Shown here: positions 1-11,929 of the stretch, piece after piece
Layout: each line of letters opens with the position of its first letter
How positions within the stretch are numbered: position 1 is the first letter of the stretch
Assembly (NCBI RefSeq): GCF_012516495.1
Contig: NZ_CP051214.1
Span: 186,001 to 250,000 of the forward strand
DNA from: Mycoplasma sp. 1654_15
GTDB taxonomy: Bacteria; Bacillota_I; Bacilli_A; Mycoplasmatales; Metamycoplasmataceae
Length of the DNA stretch: 64,000 nt
Direction of reading: 5' to 3'
The notes under the pieces: generated by a model
Told to the model about the DNA's origin: nothing
Databases searched by the model: none
The model's input: the letters and a program-made list of their open reading frames with translations, nothing else
Translations under genes and position numbers: made by a program

Positions 1-2
1 TT

Positions 3-23
3 AGTGCTATTTTTTGGTAAAAT
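3..23 (+). promoter_or_regulatory. lon promoter with partial CIRCE half-site
   Basis: Bases 3-9 (AGTGCTA) match the core of the right arm of a CIRCE operator (consensus GAGTGCTAA), and a TAAAAT -10 box follows at 18-23. The left arm would lie before the window. HrcA control of lon by CIRCE is known in other mycoplasmas. Here only half of the site is visible, so this is a suggestion. Confidence 0.4.
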
Positions 24-61
24 TATAAACATTAATGCAAAAAACTTCAAAAAGGAACAAA

Positions 62-2653
62 ATGACAACTAAAGCTAAAAAAACAACAAATCAAAAATTC
101 AAATTTATAGTGGAAGAAAATAAAATTTTCTTTCCAAGAATTTCTGATGCAACTGCAAATTTTCCACAAGAAAATGGTTTACCTTTTATTCATTCCAAAC
201 TTATATCGAACCCAAAAACTCTAGAGATTTTAGAATCAATAAGAAGAGAATCACCAGATGGAACACTAAAAGGAACAAAGTTAGTAATTGTTTATACTAC
301 ACCAGCACAACCATCGGTTATTAGTTCTATTGATGATATATTAAAATATGCATCATTAGTAAAAGTAGTTAACGACAATGTTAGCTATTTAGTAGAAGAA
401 AATAATAAAGAAAAAGCTGTTTCTACAAAATTAGAGTTTGAGGTATTAGAAAAAGTAAATGTTATTAGTCTTGAAAAAGATACAGAAGGTATTCATTTTG
501 TTGATGCTGTAGTTAAACCTACTAAAGAAACAATTTCACCAGAAGCTTTAGAAGTATCACAAATAACAAAATTTTTAAACTTTTTAAAAGATGAACGTTT
601 AAAAGTGAGACTTAGTTTATTTTCTAATAAAGTTTCTTCAGATTTTGAAGTTCAAAAGTTAATAGATGAAGAATTGCAAACACCAAATCAGATTTTAATA
701 AATGCTATAATAGGTGCTGCAAGTGATGAATCTTTTACTTTTTTAGAAAGCTATAATATCTTTGAACTAAATAATTACATTGACAAAATGAAACTAATTA
801 TGAAGTATAGAAGATATAGAAGATTATTTAGAGATATTGATAAAGATATTGATACTCTAATGAAATCAAATCTTGATAAACAACAAACAGAGTTTATATT
901 AAGAGAAAAAATAAAAACTATACGTCAAAAGTTAGGTGATGATCAACAATATGATAATCAACTTTTACAAATCTTAAAAACAGATAAAGCAAAAGCTAAG
1001 TTTCCAAAAGAAGTAATTTCTACACTTATAAATGAATCAAGAAGAATCAAAGGAATGATGACAACTTCTCCAGAGTCAAATATTTCTAAAACTTACATTG
1101 ATACAATAATGGCTTTACCTTGAAGACAAGTATCACTAGATCACTTGAATTTAGAAGATGCAAAAACAGCATTATCTAAAAAACACTATGGTTTAAATGA
1201 AGTAAAAGATAGAATTATTGAGTATCTAGCAACCTTAATCAACAGAAAACAAAAATTTGAAAAAGACAAAGATTCAAACAACTTATCCTTCATTGAGAAC
1301 AATTTTGCTATAGATTCCAATCTTTTTTCTAGCAAAAAAACACAAGAGCTAAATAATTATTCTAATATGCCAATTTTAACTCTTGTAGGTCCTCCAGGTA
1401 CAGGAAAAACTTCAATAGCAAAATCTATAGCAGAAGCTATTGGTAAAAAATTTGTCAAAATTTCTCTTGGTGGTTTAAGAGATGAGTCAGAAATTCGTGG
1501 ACACAGAAGAACTTATGTAGGAGCATTGCCAGGTAAAATTATTCAAGCTATTAAAAAAGCCGGAGTTTCTAATCCATTAATTTTACTTGATGAAATAGAC
1601 AAAATGAGTTCAGACTTTAAAGGAGATCCAGCTTCTGCTATGCTTGAGGTTCTCGATCCTGAACAAAACAAATATTTCCAAGATCACTATTTAGAAATGG
1701 AATATGATCTTTCTCAAGTTATGTTTGTAGCTACTGCTAACTACATAAACGATATTCCAGAAGCTTTAATAGACCGTGTAGAAATTCTTGAACTAAGTTC
1801 ATATACATTTTTAGAAAAAATCGAAATTGCAAAACACCATTTATTACCACAAGTAATTTCTGAAAATTTATTAGATAAAAGACACTTTAAAATCAACAAT
1901 AAAACAATAGAATTCATTATAAGACACTATACTTTAGAATCTGGTGTAAGACAACTTAAAAGAGTTTTTGAAAAACTAGCAAGAAAAATAATTATGCTTC
2001 TTTTAGATAAAAAAATAGAAGAAAATGAAGACTTTCTAGTTGATGAAGAACAAGTTTTAAAGCTATTAGGAAGAATTAAATATACTCAAGAAGAAAAAGA
2101 AAATACTTCACATATAGGTTCAGTTACTGGACTTGCTTATACTTCAGTTGGTGGTTCTACTTTACAAATTGAAGTAACTTGTGTTCCAGGAAAAGGTGAT
2201 ATTAAATTAACTGGTCGTTTAAAAGATGTAATGCAAGAATCTGCACAAATCGCATTAACTTATGTTAGATCAAATGCTGATAAATTCGGAATAGATTTTG
2301 ACTTTGATAATAACCAAATTCACATCCACGTTCCAGAAGGAGCAGTACCAAAAGATGGACCTTCAGCAGGTATTACTTTTGCAACTGCAATAATTTCTGC
2401 ACTTACAAAAAAACGTGTTAGTTCAAAAGTGGCTATGACAGGAGAAATTACTTTAAGAGGAAAAGTTCTTGAAATTGGTGGTTTAAAAGAAAAATCTTTA
2501 GGAGCATATAAAAAAGGAATTAAAACCATTTATATTCCAAAACACAACGAAAAAAATCTGGTTGATATTCCAGAAGAAGTAAAAAAACAAATTCGTTTTG
2601 TTCCTGTAGAAAAATATGATCAAATTTATCAAGAATTGTTCGAAACAAAGTAA
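62..2653 (+). CDS. lon: ATP-dependent protease La (Lon)
   Basis: This is a cytoplasmic AAA+ serine protease that degrades misfolded and regulatory proteins. The gene reads through a UGA (Trp) at 1121-1123 to give 863 residues, near the usual bacterial length. It has an N-terminal substrate-binding domain and coiled coil, then the AAA+ module with Walker A GPPGTGKT at about residue 443 and Walker [10 protein letters not shown]. The C-terminal protease domain carries the Ser-Lys dyad: Ser768 in DGPSAG and about Lys811 in GGLKEK. I chose the ATG at 62 because AAAGGAA precedes it by about five bases; an in-frame ATG at 35 is the alternative. A partial CIRCE-like half-site upstream hints at heat-shock control. 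Confidence 0.95.
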
Positions 2654-2694
2654 GTTTATAAATATTTTTTTGTTTATCAAGACTTACAAAATAC

Positions 2695-2722
2695 TTGAAA
2701 AAAAGTAAAAATTTGGTAAAAT
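2695..2722 (+). promoter_or_regulatory. tuf promoter
   Basis: A TTGAAA -35 box (2695-2700) and a TAAAAT -10 box (2717-2722) are separated by 16 bases. The TTGGTAAAATTA context is almost the same as at the lon promoter. Transcription would give a leader of about 130 nt before tuf. Confidence 0.6.
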
Positions 2723-2760
2723 TACTTTACTTAATTTTTGCTATTAAGCAATTTTATAAC

Positions 2761-2825
2761 GTGTGTGGATGGGAAATAGTTGAAAGGCTATTCATAGGTG
2801 GTTTTAAACGCGTTTAGAATTTTTT
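2761..2825 (+). promoter_or_regulatory. Structured tuf leader with attenuator-like hairpin
   Basis: The leader is unusually GC-rich for its surroundings. It contains GAAATAG (2773-2779), which can pair with CTATTC (2788-2793). A second hairpin, 802-808 with 813-819 of the 2 kb block (2802-2819), has a 7-bp stem including one G-U pair and a CGCG loop, and is followed by six T. The second element resembles a weak intrinsic terminator placed 35 bases before the tuf start. No known riboswitch class was recognised. Confidence 0.3.
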
Positions 2826-2859
2826 AAAATAAATTAAATTAACACTGAAAGGAAAAATC

Positions 2860-4068
2860 ATGGCAGTACAAAAACCAGGTGCAAAAAAAGATTTTGACCG
2901 TAGTAAAGAACATATTAATATTGGAACCATTGGACACGTTGACCATGGAAAAACAACATTAACAGCTGCAATTTCAACAGTTTTATCTAAAAAAGGATTA
3001 GCAGAAGCTAAAGACTATGCTTCAATCGATGCTGCTCCAGAAGAAAAAGCTAGAGGTATTACAATTAACACAGCTCACATCGAATATAGTACAGACAAAA
3101 GACACTATGCTCACGTTGACTGTCCAGGACACGCTGACTACATTAAAAATATGATTACAGGTGCAGCTCAAATGGACGGTGCTATCTTAGTAGTAGCTGC
3201 AACAGATGGACCAATGCCTCAAACAAGAGAACACATCTTATTATCAAAACAAGTTGGTGTTCCAAAAATCGTTGTTTTCTTAAATAAAGTAGATATGCTA
3301 CAAGGTGAAGACGAAATGGTTGACTTAGTAGAAGTTGAAGTTAGAGAATTATTAAGTTCATATGACTTTGACGGAGATAATACTCCAATCATTCGTGGAT
3401 CAGCTAAAGGTGCTTTAGAAGGAAAACCAGAATGAGAAGCAAAAATTCTTGAATTAATGGATGCAGTTGATAACTACATCGACTCACCAGTTAGAGAATT
3501 AGAAAAACCATTCTTAATGGCAGTTGAAGACGTTTTCACAATTACAGGTAGAGGAACTGTTGCTACAGGTAAAGTTGAAAGAGGACAAGTTAAATTAAAC
3601 GAAGAAGTGGAAATAGTTGGATATAAAGCAGAACCTAAAAAAACTGTTGTTACAGGAATTGAAATGTTCAACAAAAACTTACAATCAGCAATGGCAGGAG
3701 ATAATGCCGGAGTTCTTTTAAGAGGAGTTAACAGAGACGAAATCGAAAGAGGACAAGTTATTGCAAAACCTAAAACTATTGTTCCACATACAACATTTAA
3801 AGCTGCAATTTATGTTCTTAAAAAAGAAGAAGGTGGACGTCACACACCATTCTTCCCTAACTATAAACCTCAATTCTACTTTAGAACAACTGACGTTACC
3901 GGAGGAGTAAAATTCGAAGACGGTGTTGAAATGGTTAAACCAGGTGACAATGTAAACTTAACTGTAGAATTAATAGCTCCAATCGCTGTTGAACAAGGAA
4001 CCAAGTTCTCAATCCGTGAAGGTGGAAGAACTGTAGGTGCTGGAACAGTTACTGAAATTATTAAATAA
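2860..4068 (+). CDS. tuf: Elongation factor Tu
   Basis: EF-Tu is the GTPase that delivers aminoacyl-tRNA to the ribosome. The 402-residue product, with one UGA Trp codon at 3433-3435, contains the G1 loop GHVDHGKT, the G2 motif RGITI, the G3 motif DCPGHADY and the G4 motif NKVD. Domains 2 and 3 follow (for example [15 protein letters not shown] and GRTVGAGTV). The length and motif order are normal. It starts at ATG 2860 behind GAAAGGAAAAA and is a single-gene unit between its own promoter and a strong terminator. Confidence 0.98.
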
Positions 4069-4085
4069 TTCAATATTCAATAATG

Positions 4086-4115
4086 AAAAACACTGAATTT
4101 CTTCAGTGTTTTTTT
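4086..4115 (+). terminator. Intrinsic terminator after tuf
   Basis: A hairpin pairs AAACACTGAA with TTCAGTGTTT across a 4-base loop and is followed by a T run. The same stem recurs after lipoprotein operons A-B (8829) and C-D (14040). Confidence 0.85.
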
Positions 4116-4278
4116 ATGCTCAAATGCCTAAATAGTACAGCGAAAACAATGTTTTTAATTTAATGTGTCAATTTTATATTCTAAAAATAGCTCATTAAAT
4201 ATCACAGCAAATAATTTTATTACTTTTTATATTTTTTCAAAACATAAATAAAATGATTTTATAAAAAACTTCCGAAAC

Positions 4279-4292
4279 AAAAAAAAAAAAAA
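4279..4292 (+). repeat. A14 homopolymer upstream of lipoprotein A (candidate phase-variable promoter element)
   Basis: A run of 14 A sits in the context AAAC-A14-GTGTT, 97 bases before the start of lipoprotein A. A near copy (A15, same flanks) precedes lipoprotein C. Slippage in such tracts switches surface lipoprotein promoters in other mycoplasmas. The exact -35 and -10 boxes were not resolved here; a TAAAAT lies at about 4330. Confidence 0.5.
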
Positions 4293-4389
4293 GTGTTCAA
4301 GAATGAAGACACAACGTGATTTCCACTTTTAAAATTAAGTTGCTAATTAATCGATTTCTTAGTCAAATTTAAGACAAAATGAGAAAAAA

Positions 4390-6738
4390 ATGAAAAAGTA
4401 TAAAATCTTATTAACTTCAATAGGACTAATATTTTTGCCTGCCATCACTTTTTTAAGTTGTGCTTATAGTCCTGTTCTAAGTAATCGAAAAATAAATATT
4501 AACAATCAAACAAGTTCTGCACCTGTTGTAAGCAATCCTGTAGATGATCCAAATAATAAAACTACTTCAACTAATCCAGTTCAAGTTGGACAAGAAACAC
4601 AAACTGGTCAAACTACACAAACAACACCAGTTACTACAAAAAATAAACCCGAAGCTGATACTCATTCTCAAATTGTTCCAACTAAAGAAGAATTTGAAGC
4701 TAAGTTTAATAAACTAGAAGAAAAATGAAGCAAAATAAAGGATTTACAACTAAAAGCAAGTGCAGATCCTTTAGTTAAGTCCGCCATCGAATATTGAATT
4801 CCAAAAGTAAAAAATAATTTAAGCCAAGCTAAAATCAATGAAGTTTTAGTACAAACAGGAATTGATGTTCTTGTGTTTAAATTAAAGGAATTTGAAGACT
4901 CAATCGATAAAACTGATCCTATTTCAGAAACTAAAAATCCAGATTCAGTTGGTTCAAAACCAGTTGTTGTAGAAGATTTAAAAGAAAAAAGAAGCAAAAT
5001 CAAGCAAGAATTGTATAAAAACATGCTTGAAGGTCAGTATTACAACATTAAAAAATTATCTTCTTCTACCCCACTTGCATCTAAAGAATTTGGTTATTAT
5101 TCCTATGTAAATCCTGCACTTAAAAAAGTTAATAATGGTGATCTTTTATTAAGTGTAGATGGAAGAAAATTTAACGATAAAGATACAAACAACAGAATAG
5201 ATCAAGTTCTTATTTCTTCAAAAGATGAAGGAAACACATGAGATAATGATATTAATCAAATTGTCTCAGTAGGTGGTGGCGATGCTAATGTAGGAGTTGC
5301 AAATTCAGGTTCTTTTGTGGAAGTCTCCAATCCAAAAAATCCTTCAGAAAAGAAGCTAATTTACATTTTCAACATCTGATTACCTGATTTTAATTACAGC
5401 TGATATAAAACACGTCGTGGTGAGTTTGTAAACGATAATATAAACTGAAGACAGTTTTATATTTTCGAAAATAAAGATGAATGAACAAAATATAAAAACG
5501 GAACAACTGGTGCTAACGACACTAAATACATAGCTAAACCTATTTTATTTAATGGTAAACCTAACTGATGAAAAATATATAAAGTCAAAACCCATACAGC
5601 CTTTAAAAACATAGATATTAACACTGATTTAGAAGATATCAATACATATTTAGATAATAATTACGATCCTGTAAGCAAAAGAATAACAGGAAATGTATAT
5701 GAAGAAGTACCAGCTAGACAAATTAAATTAAAAGGCAAATCCTTTAGTAATTTCTTAAAAGATAGCCCTTGAATAGACGAAATTTGAAGTTATGATAGCG
5801 AAGAACCTCTTTCCAATTATCTTTCAGGCTCAATTTATGATACAGAGCAAAACAGAGAAGATTGGGATAAAATTACAGACTCAAAAACTAGAAAAGAAGT
5901 TTTTGACAAAGCCAAAATTTTTGCACTCGATGCTACTTCAAAACTTTACTCTTTAGAATCTTATGACAATGGAAAAACTTGATCTAATTTAACTGACTTA
6001 GATTTTCAACTTTCTTTAGAAGATGGTCAAAAGCAAGGACATTATTTTGGTGGTTTAATTTCAGGTTCTGGTAATGGGGTTCAATTAACAAACCAAAATC
6101 CAGCTGAGAAAAAAGCAAACGGAAGAATACTATTTCCTGTTTATTGATGAACCTGAAGTGATCCAACTACTAATACACATGAACAAAAACAAGCAGCTAT
6201 TTGAATTTATTCAGATGATCAAGGACAAACCTGACATAGACTTGCTAAAGACCCAACCAAAGAAAGTACTTTTGAATCTAGCATTGTTGAAGACGAAAAA
6301 GGAAGAATATTCATAAACAAGAAAAACGCAACCACTCATCCAAGTGTGACATATGTTTCAAATATAACTTCCCAAACACCACAAACATTTAATTTACCTG
6401 TTGATAACAACAATGTCTTTTCATCAAAAAATAATTTAGGTTTTGCTGTGTTTAATTGAGATAACGACATTTATTATCTAATTACAGCACCTAAAACAAA
6501 TACTACAAATGGAACAATTTTCCTTTATAAAGGAACAGATTTAACTCATCCAATTAAAGCATTTGAAATTACAGATGCAACAACTGGATTTGCCAATTCA
6601 TCTTTAGAAATTACATTCCGTCAAGGAAATTATCTCGAATTTGCAGTAGCTTATGAAACATATGAAGATATTAAAAAACTAAATTTATCTTCTGGAAAAA
6701 GCATTAAAGTTGACAAATTTGCAATGGTTATAAAATAA
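4390..6738 (+). CDS. Surface lipoprotein A, degenerate sialidase (GH33)-like
   Basis: This 782-residue lipoprotein has a signal peptide ending in the lipobox FLSC (Cys24), then CAYSPVLS and a Gln/Thr-rich linker. The body shows three good sialidase Asp-boxes (S-x-D-x-G-x-T-W): SKDEGNTW, SYDNGKTW and SDDQGQTW. It also has the NGRILFPVYW strand and an ESSIVED segment that aligns with the conserved Glu of clostridial-type sialidases. The first catalytic Arg, normally in YRIP, is replaced (YVNPAL), and the Tyr nucleophile position reads FANSSL. The fold is therefore sialidase-like, but cleavage looks unlikely; sialoglycan binding or adhesion is my inference. It is first gene of the A-B operon, 13 bases before B. 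Confidence 0.75.
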
Positions 6739-6751
6739 AGGAAACAAGCAT

Positions 6752-8809
6752 ATGAAATTTACAAAAACAAAAAAATTATTTATTACTTTAACAACTTTTA
6801 TAGTTCCTACTGCTTTTTTAGTATCTTGTGCTTATTCACCTGTTTTAAGTAATCGTAAAATTATGCCTTCAGACAATGTTTCAACTCCACCTTTAATTTC
6901 TAATCCGCCATCACAACCAACTCATCCTGAGCAAACTAAGCCAAATAATCCCTTAGTTCCAAATACTCCACCAGCTAATAATAATCCAGAAAAACCAGAA
7001 GAAAATCCTTCAAAAATGAAGGAAAATGATGCAAAACCAGAAGTTAAAACCCCTGTTGTTGCTCCTTCTAATTTAAGTCTAAAAGTAGATTTAAAAGCTT
7101 TAGAAAAACAAAGACAAGATAATGAACAAGAACTTAAATCCACAATTAGTGATTATTTAAGCTACAATATTAAACAAATTTCTTCTTCTATTCCATTAAA
7201 AAGCTTTACCGAACAAGTTCATTCATTTAATATTCCTGCAATTAAAAAACTCCCAAATGAGCTACTAATTATTAACTCAGATGCTAGAGAATATAATTGA
7301 AATGATAGTTTTAATATAACAAAACAAGTTAGCAAAATTTCTGCTGATGAGGGTAAAACTTGATCTGATTTACAAACAATAGTCAAAGTAGGAGGAGGAA
7401 AACACAACTCAGGAATTGCAGTTGATGGTTCATTTATAACTGTAGAAGACGCAAAAGATCCTTCAAAAAACAAGCTAATGTTTATTTTTGATATTACTCA
7501 ACCTGATTTTTCACTATTTAATTGATATAAAAAACCACATAATGAAATAGTAAATTCTCAACTACGCAATTGAAGAAGATTTTACATATTTAATTCCACA
7601 ACAGATACTACAAATTATGCAAATGGAACTTATACAAGTGCAAATGATAATTACTTAGCTAAACCAATTATTTTCAATGGACAAACTAACTGATGAAAAA
7701 TTTATAAATTGCCTTTTAACGTTGACTATTCACAAGTAAAAGAAACTTCAAATTTGATTGATACAAAAATTTATGTAGATAATAACTACAATTCTCAAAC
7801 AAGAACGATAACAGGTAATGTTTATAAAAATTTAGAAGCAAAATCAAGCACTTTAGATAAAAATACTTACACTTTTGATCAAGACTTAAAACCTTATTTA
7901 GATGGTTCAATTTATGATTTTGCTGATATAAGAGCCGATGTATCAAATCAAAAACTTAAAAAATATGCTTTTGATGGAGGATTACAACTTTACTCTTTAG
8001 AATCCTATGATAACGGACAAACTTGAACAAATCTAAACGACATTAATATGAGTGTTAAAAATGACGACGGCACAAATCAAGCTAGATACTATGGAGGTTT
8101 ATTAGCTGGTGTAGGTAATGGAATCCAACTAAAACACCAACAAGGAGAAAATGCAGAACTAAACGGAGCACTATTTTTCCCAGTTTATTGATTTATCAAC
8201 AGAAATCCAAGCACAAGTGGTGAAAATAGATTAGTACAACAACAAACCTTTATTTTCTCAAAAGATTTAGGCAAAACTTGACATCTTCATGATGAAAAAG
8301 CGAACTTAAATTCTGATACAAACACAGAAGCTACAATAAATGAAGATGAAAAAGGAAACATCTTTACTAATCAAAGAAATCTAACTAATTATCCTAAAGT
8401 TATGGTTTCAAACGATGGACTAAAAACACAAACTCAGGTAGCAGTAAAAAAAGAAACTTCACAATCTTACAATACTTATGTTGCACAAGGATTTTTAAAA
8501 ATTAGTGCCAATAATAAAGATTACTTTTTAATTTCAGCACCACAAGGTCCAGGTAGAATTGGTGGAAAAATTTTCTTATATCAAAATGATTTTACAAACA
8601 AACAAACAATTTTTGAAGCTACAGCACCTCAAAAACCCTTTTTATACTCAGCATTAGAGCTACTTTATCAAAAAGATAATTACATTGAATTTGCTTTAAC
8701 TTATGTTACAAATGATGATAAATCAACGATAGCAAATTTAACTGATGGATTTTCCATTCACGTGGAAAGATATGGTTTATATTTAAGAGATCCAGAGAAA
8801 TTTAATTAA
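6752..8809 (+). CDS. Surface lipoprotein B, degenerate sialidase (GH33)-like, least eroded copy
   Basis: This 685-residue lipoprotein has its lipobox at FLVSC (Cys26), followed by CAYSPVLSNRK as in A and a Pro/Asn-rich linker. Its Asp-boxes are SADEGKTW, SYDNGQTW and SKDLGKTW. Compared with active sialidases the RIP arginine is lost (FNIPAI). It keeps a Glu (EATINED), a possible second Arg (NQRN), a possible third (GRIGGK) and a Tyr at the nucleophile position (LYSALEL), so it is the copy most likely to retain some activity. An RBS (AAAGGAAAC) overlaps the end of A. It ends at a terminator of the tuf type. Confidence 0.75.
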
Positions 8810-8828
8810 TATATGTAATTTACATACA

Positions 8829-8856
8829 AAAAACACTGAAAAATTTCAGTGTTTTT
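8829..8856 (+). terminator. Intrinsic terminator after lipoprotein B
   Basis: AAACACTGAAA pairs with TTTCAGTGTTT and is followed by T residues. It is nearly the same hairpin as the tuf terminator. Confidence 0.8.
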
Positions 8857-8868
8857 GTTATTTTATTT

Positions 8869-8874
8869 TACAAT
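8869..8874 (+). promoter_or_regulatory. -10 box of a probably leaderless mRNA
   Basis: TACAAT ends six bases before the ATG at 8881, and no Shine-Dalgarno sequence is present. Transcription would start at or next to the start codon. Confidence 0.45.
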
Positions 8875-8880
8875 TTTGCT

Positions 8881-9420
8881 ATGAAATTATTAGTAATAGC
8901 TTTAGAAAATTTCCAGGATTTAGAATTAGTGGGTTTTTTAGCAACAGTTAAAAGAGCAAAAATATTTGAAAAAATAAGTTATTTAAATTTAGACCAAACA
9001 ACAGCATTAGGACAGTTTGAAATAGTAAAATTAGCAACAAAAAAGAAGCTAAATTATGAAAACTATGATGCAATTTATATTCCAGGTGGCAGAGCAGCAC
9101 AACAATTACGAAAAGATTCAAAAACTCTAGAAATAATTAAATATTTTTTAGAAAACAAAAAATGAGTCTTTGCGATTTGTGATGCACCAAATGCTATGTA
9201 TGAAACAGGATTAATTAATGGCTATAAATTTGTAGGTTATCCAATTGCAAATCAACAAAAACCTAAAGATTTTTTTGTAAATAAACCCGTTGTTGTTTCT
9301 AAAAACTTAATAACTGCCAAGTCAGCAGAATATGCAGTTAAGTTAGGACTAAAAGCAGTAGAGAAATTAACTAACAAAGAATTAGCTCAAATTGTATGAA
9401 AAGCTCATTCAGGAAATTAG
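8881..9420 (+). CDS. DJ-1/PfpI family protein
   Basis: This 179-residue cytoplasmic protein has the DJ-1/PfpI (class I glutamine amidotransferase-like) fold. YIPGGRAAQQLR matches the conserved GG loop, and the nucleophile elbow reads FAICDAPNAM, with the reactive Cys followed by Asp rather than the commoner His or Ala. Relatives act as deglycases, chaperones or proteases; the sequence does not tell which. It contains one UGA Trp codon. It stands alone between the two lipoprotein operons and is probably made from a leaderless transcript. Confidence 0.8.
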
Positions 9421-9495
9421 GGTCAATAATTATATAACACTTTTAATTTTTTATTCATTTTTAAGATATTTTTTAAAACTTTTTAAAGCAAAAAC

Positions 9496-9510
9496 AAAAA
9501 AAAAAAAAAA
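9496..9510 (+). repeat. A15 homopolymer upstream of lipoprotein C (candidate phase-variable promoter element)
   Basis: Fifteen A in the context AAAC-A15-GTGTT, matching the element before lipoprotein A. It lies 130 bases before the C start. A possible -10 box, TATACT, lies about 20 bases after the tract. Confidence 0.5.
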
Positions 9511-9640
9511 GTGTTGGAAAATGTGGGAAAATATACTTTTTCAATAATAAAAAAAATAATAATAATGTTCATTTTAAAAATCGTAGTTTAAAATGAAAGT
9601 ATTTATATAACAAATAAATAAAAAAACTGAAAGAAAAAAT

Positions 9641-11911
9641 ATGACAAAATCCAAGAAATATTTAGCAATCTTTGGTTTGGCATTTACACCATTAATAGTT
9701 CTAATGAGTTGTGGTCATTCACCAGTTTTAAGTCAAAGAGGTGATTCGGCAAACCAAGGAGGCATGACAAATTCTCCTGATAATGGAGCAGGTTCTGGTT
9801 CAGGAGCAGAATCTAATCCAGGAACAGGCGGCGGAAATTCAGGTTCTGGTACAACTTCAGGTACAGAAGGAACTACTTCAGGAACTGGAGCTACTTCAGG
9901 AACAACTTCTTCCAATCAAGACAGTAGTCTAACACCTTCTGTTTTATCAGATTCTCTAAAAGAAAAAGCAAAAATAAAAGAAGAATTATTTAAAAATATT
10001 GAAGGTAATAAATTTTTTAATATCAAAAAACTTTCAAGTTCTACACCTTTAGTTGCAAGAAATTTTGGAGCTAATTCTTTTGAAAGAGGAGTAGTTAAAA
10101 AATTAAGTGATGGAAGTCTAATTTTAACTGCTGATGCACAAGCTTTAACTTCTGGTCAAAGAGCTCAAATTTCCAGAGGACTTATTAACAAAACTAAAAC
10201 AGTTTTGATGAGATCTAAAGACGATGGTAAAACTTGAGAAACAGTTTCTCCAGAAACTATAGTTCAAGTAGGTGGTGGAAATACAAATTTTGGAATCGCA
10301 AATAGAGGTTCATTTATTGAAATTCAAAGACCACTTAACGAAACTGATGATCAAAATGAAGCAAAAGAAACAAAAGATTTATCAAACAACAAATTAATTT
10401 ACATTTTTCAAATTTCACAACCAGATTTTAACAACGCGGTGTTTTTACATAAACATTCTCAATTTGTAAACGAAGGGTTAAATTGAAGAAGATTTTATAT
10501 TTTTAATAAATTTAGTGACTGATCAGATTATTATTCTAAAGCAGACACTTCAAATGCGGAAAAATATGTAGCAAAACCAGTTGTGTTTAATGGTCAAACT
10601 AATTGATGAAAAGTTTATAAAATAATTGATAACACTGCTTATAACTGAGTTAAAGATGATTCATACGAATATGTTCCAGTTGATAGTGGTTCTGATGAAT
10701 TTAAATTAAAAATAGATGAAGGAACAAAATTAGAAGACTTAAATCTTTTTATTGATAATAACTACAACCCAATAACAAGAACAATAACAGGCAATGTTTA
10801 TGATTTCTCATCTTTAGTAGATTCTGATACAGCTCCAAAAATGCTTGATTTTGCACAAAGAGATAGAGCAGCAACAGAACAACTTCAACAAGATTTTCCA
10901 GGAATTACTGAGTTTTATAGTTTTGAAGATTCCGCTAATTTAGATTCTTATTTAAGTGGTTCAATTTATGATATTCCACAAGCAAGAGAAGACTTTGGAC
11001 AAGCTAAAGTAGGAAATCAAACAATAACAAGACCTTCAAAATACTACGCATTTGATCAAAGTACTCAGTTGTATTCTCTTGAATCTTTTGATAACGGAAA
11101 AACTTGATCTAATTTAAAAGATTTAAGTTCACAATTAAATTTATATGATTTTACAAATCAAAATGACTATGGATTAATTTATCCAGGTGGAGCTAATGGA
11201 ATTGAACTAAAAAATCAGTTTGATAGTAGTTATAATGGAAGATTGATTTTTCCTGTTTATTTATGAAGACTAAAACCTTCAGGAAATCCAAAAGATGTTC
11301 ATCGGTCAAATGAAGCTATTTGAATTTATTCAGATGATGATGGAAACACTTGACAAAGATTAATTAAAAATCCAGAAGATACAAAAACAACTAATACAAG
11401 TTTTTCTACAATTGTGGAATCTTCTGATGGGTATTTATATCAAAATAAATCACGTGGAAGTGGAATACCAAAAGTTGATGTAGCTACAACAGCATCAGAT
11501 GTTGATGAATCACAAGAGTATTATTACACAATAAATAATGCAGAAAATGCAAAAGATTCTCCATTTACTGAATTAAAATCAACAAGAAATCATCAAACAA
11601 ATTTTGCTCAAGGATTTACAGTATTTAAATGAAATAATCAAACATATTACTTAATGACTGCACCAAAATCAGATAACAAAAATGGGCAAATTATTTTATA
11701 CAAAGGAAGTGATTTAAAAGAGCCAATGAAAATTTTTGATATCACAGATTCAAATACTCCATTTTTAAATTCACAATTAGAAATTACCTTTAGAAAAGGT
11801 AATTATCTTGAGTTTGTAGTGACTTATGAAACAAGAGATAAATTTGATGAATTTGGAAACAACAAAGGTACTTCAATTAACGTAGATAAATTTGCGTTGG
11901 TGCTAAAATAG
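9641..11911 (+). CDS. Surface lipoprotein C, degenerate sialidase (GH33)-like
   Basis: This 756-residue lipoprotein has its lipobox at VLMSC (Cys24) and then CGHSPVLSQRG. A low-complexity Gly/Ser/Thr linker follows (GTTSGTEGTTSGTGATSG). Asp-boxes are SKDDGKTW, SFDNGKTW and SDDDGNTW, with the typical NGRLIFPVY strand and a FSTIVES segment. The RIP region reads FERGVV, so the Arg is not in its normal place. The nucleophile region is FLNSQL (Asn for Tyr). This is probably a non-catalytic sialidase-fold surface protein. It is first gene of the C-D operon, 18 bases before D, with a GAAAGAAAAA RBS. Confidence 0.75.
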
Positions 11912-11929
11912 GAAGGAAAAAGAAGAAAA

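Noticed and set aside
1121-1123. Apparent stop codons splitting lon, tuf, pheT, ftsH and others
   Set aside because: All are UGA in conserved Trp positions; the reading frame continues and the proteins are full length under the mycoplasma code.
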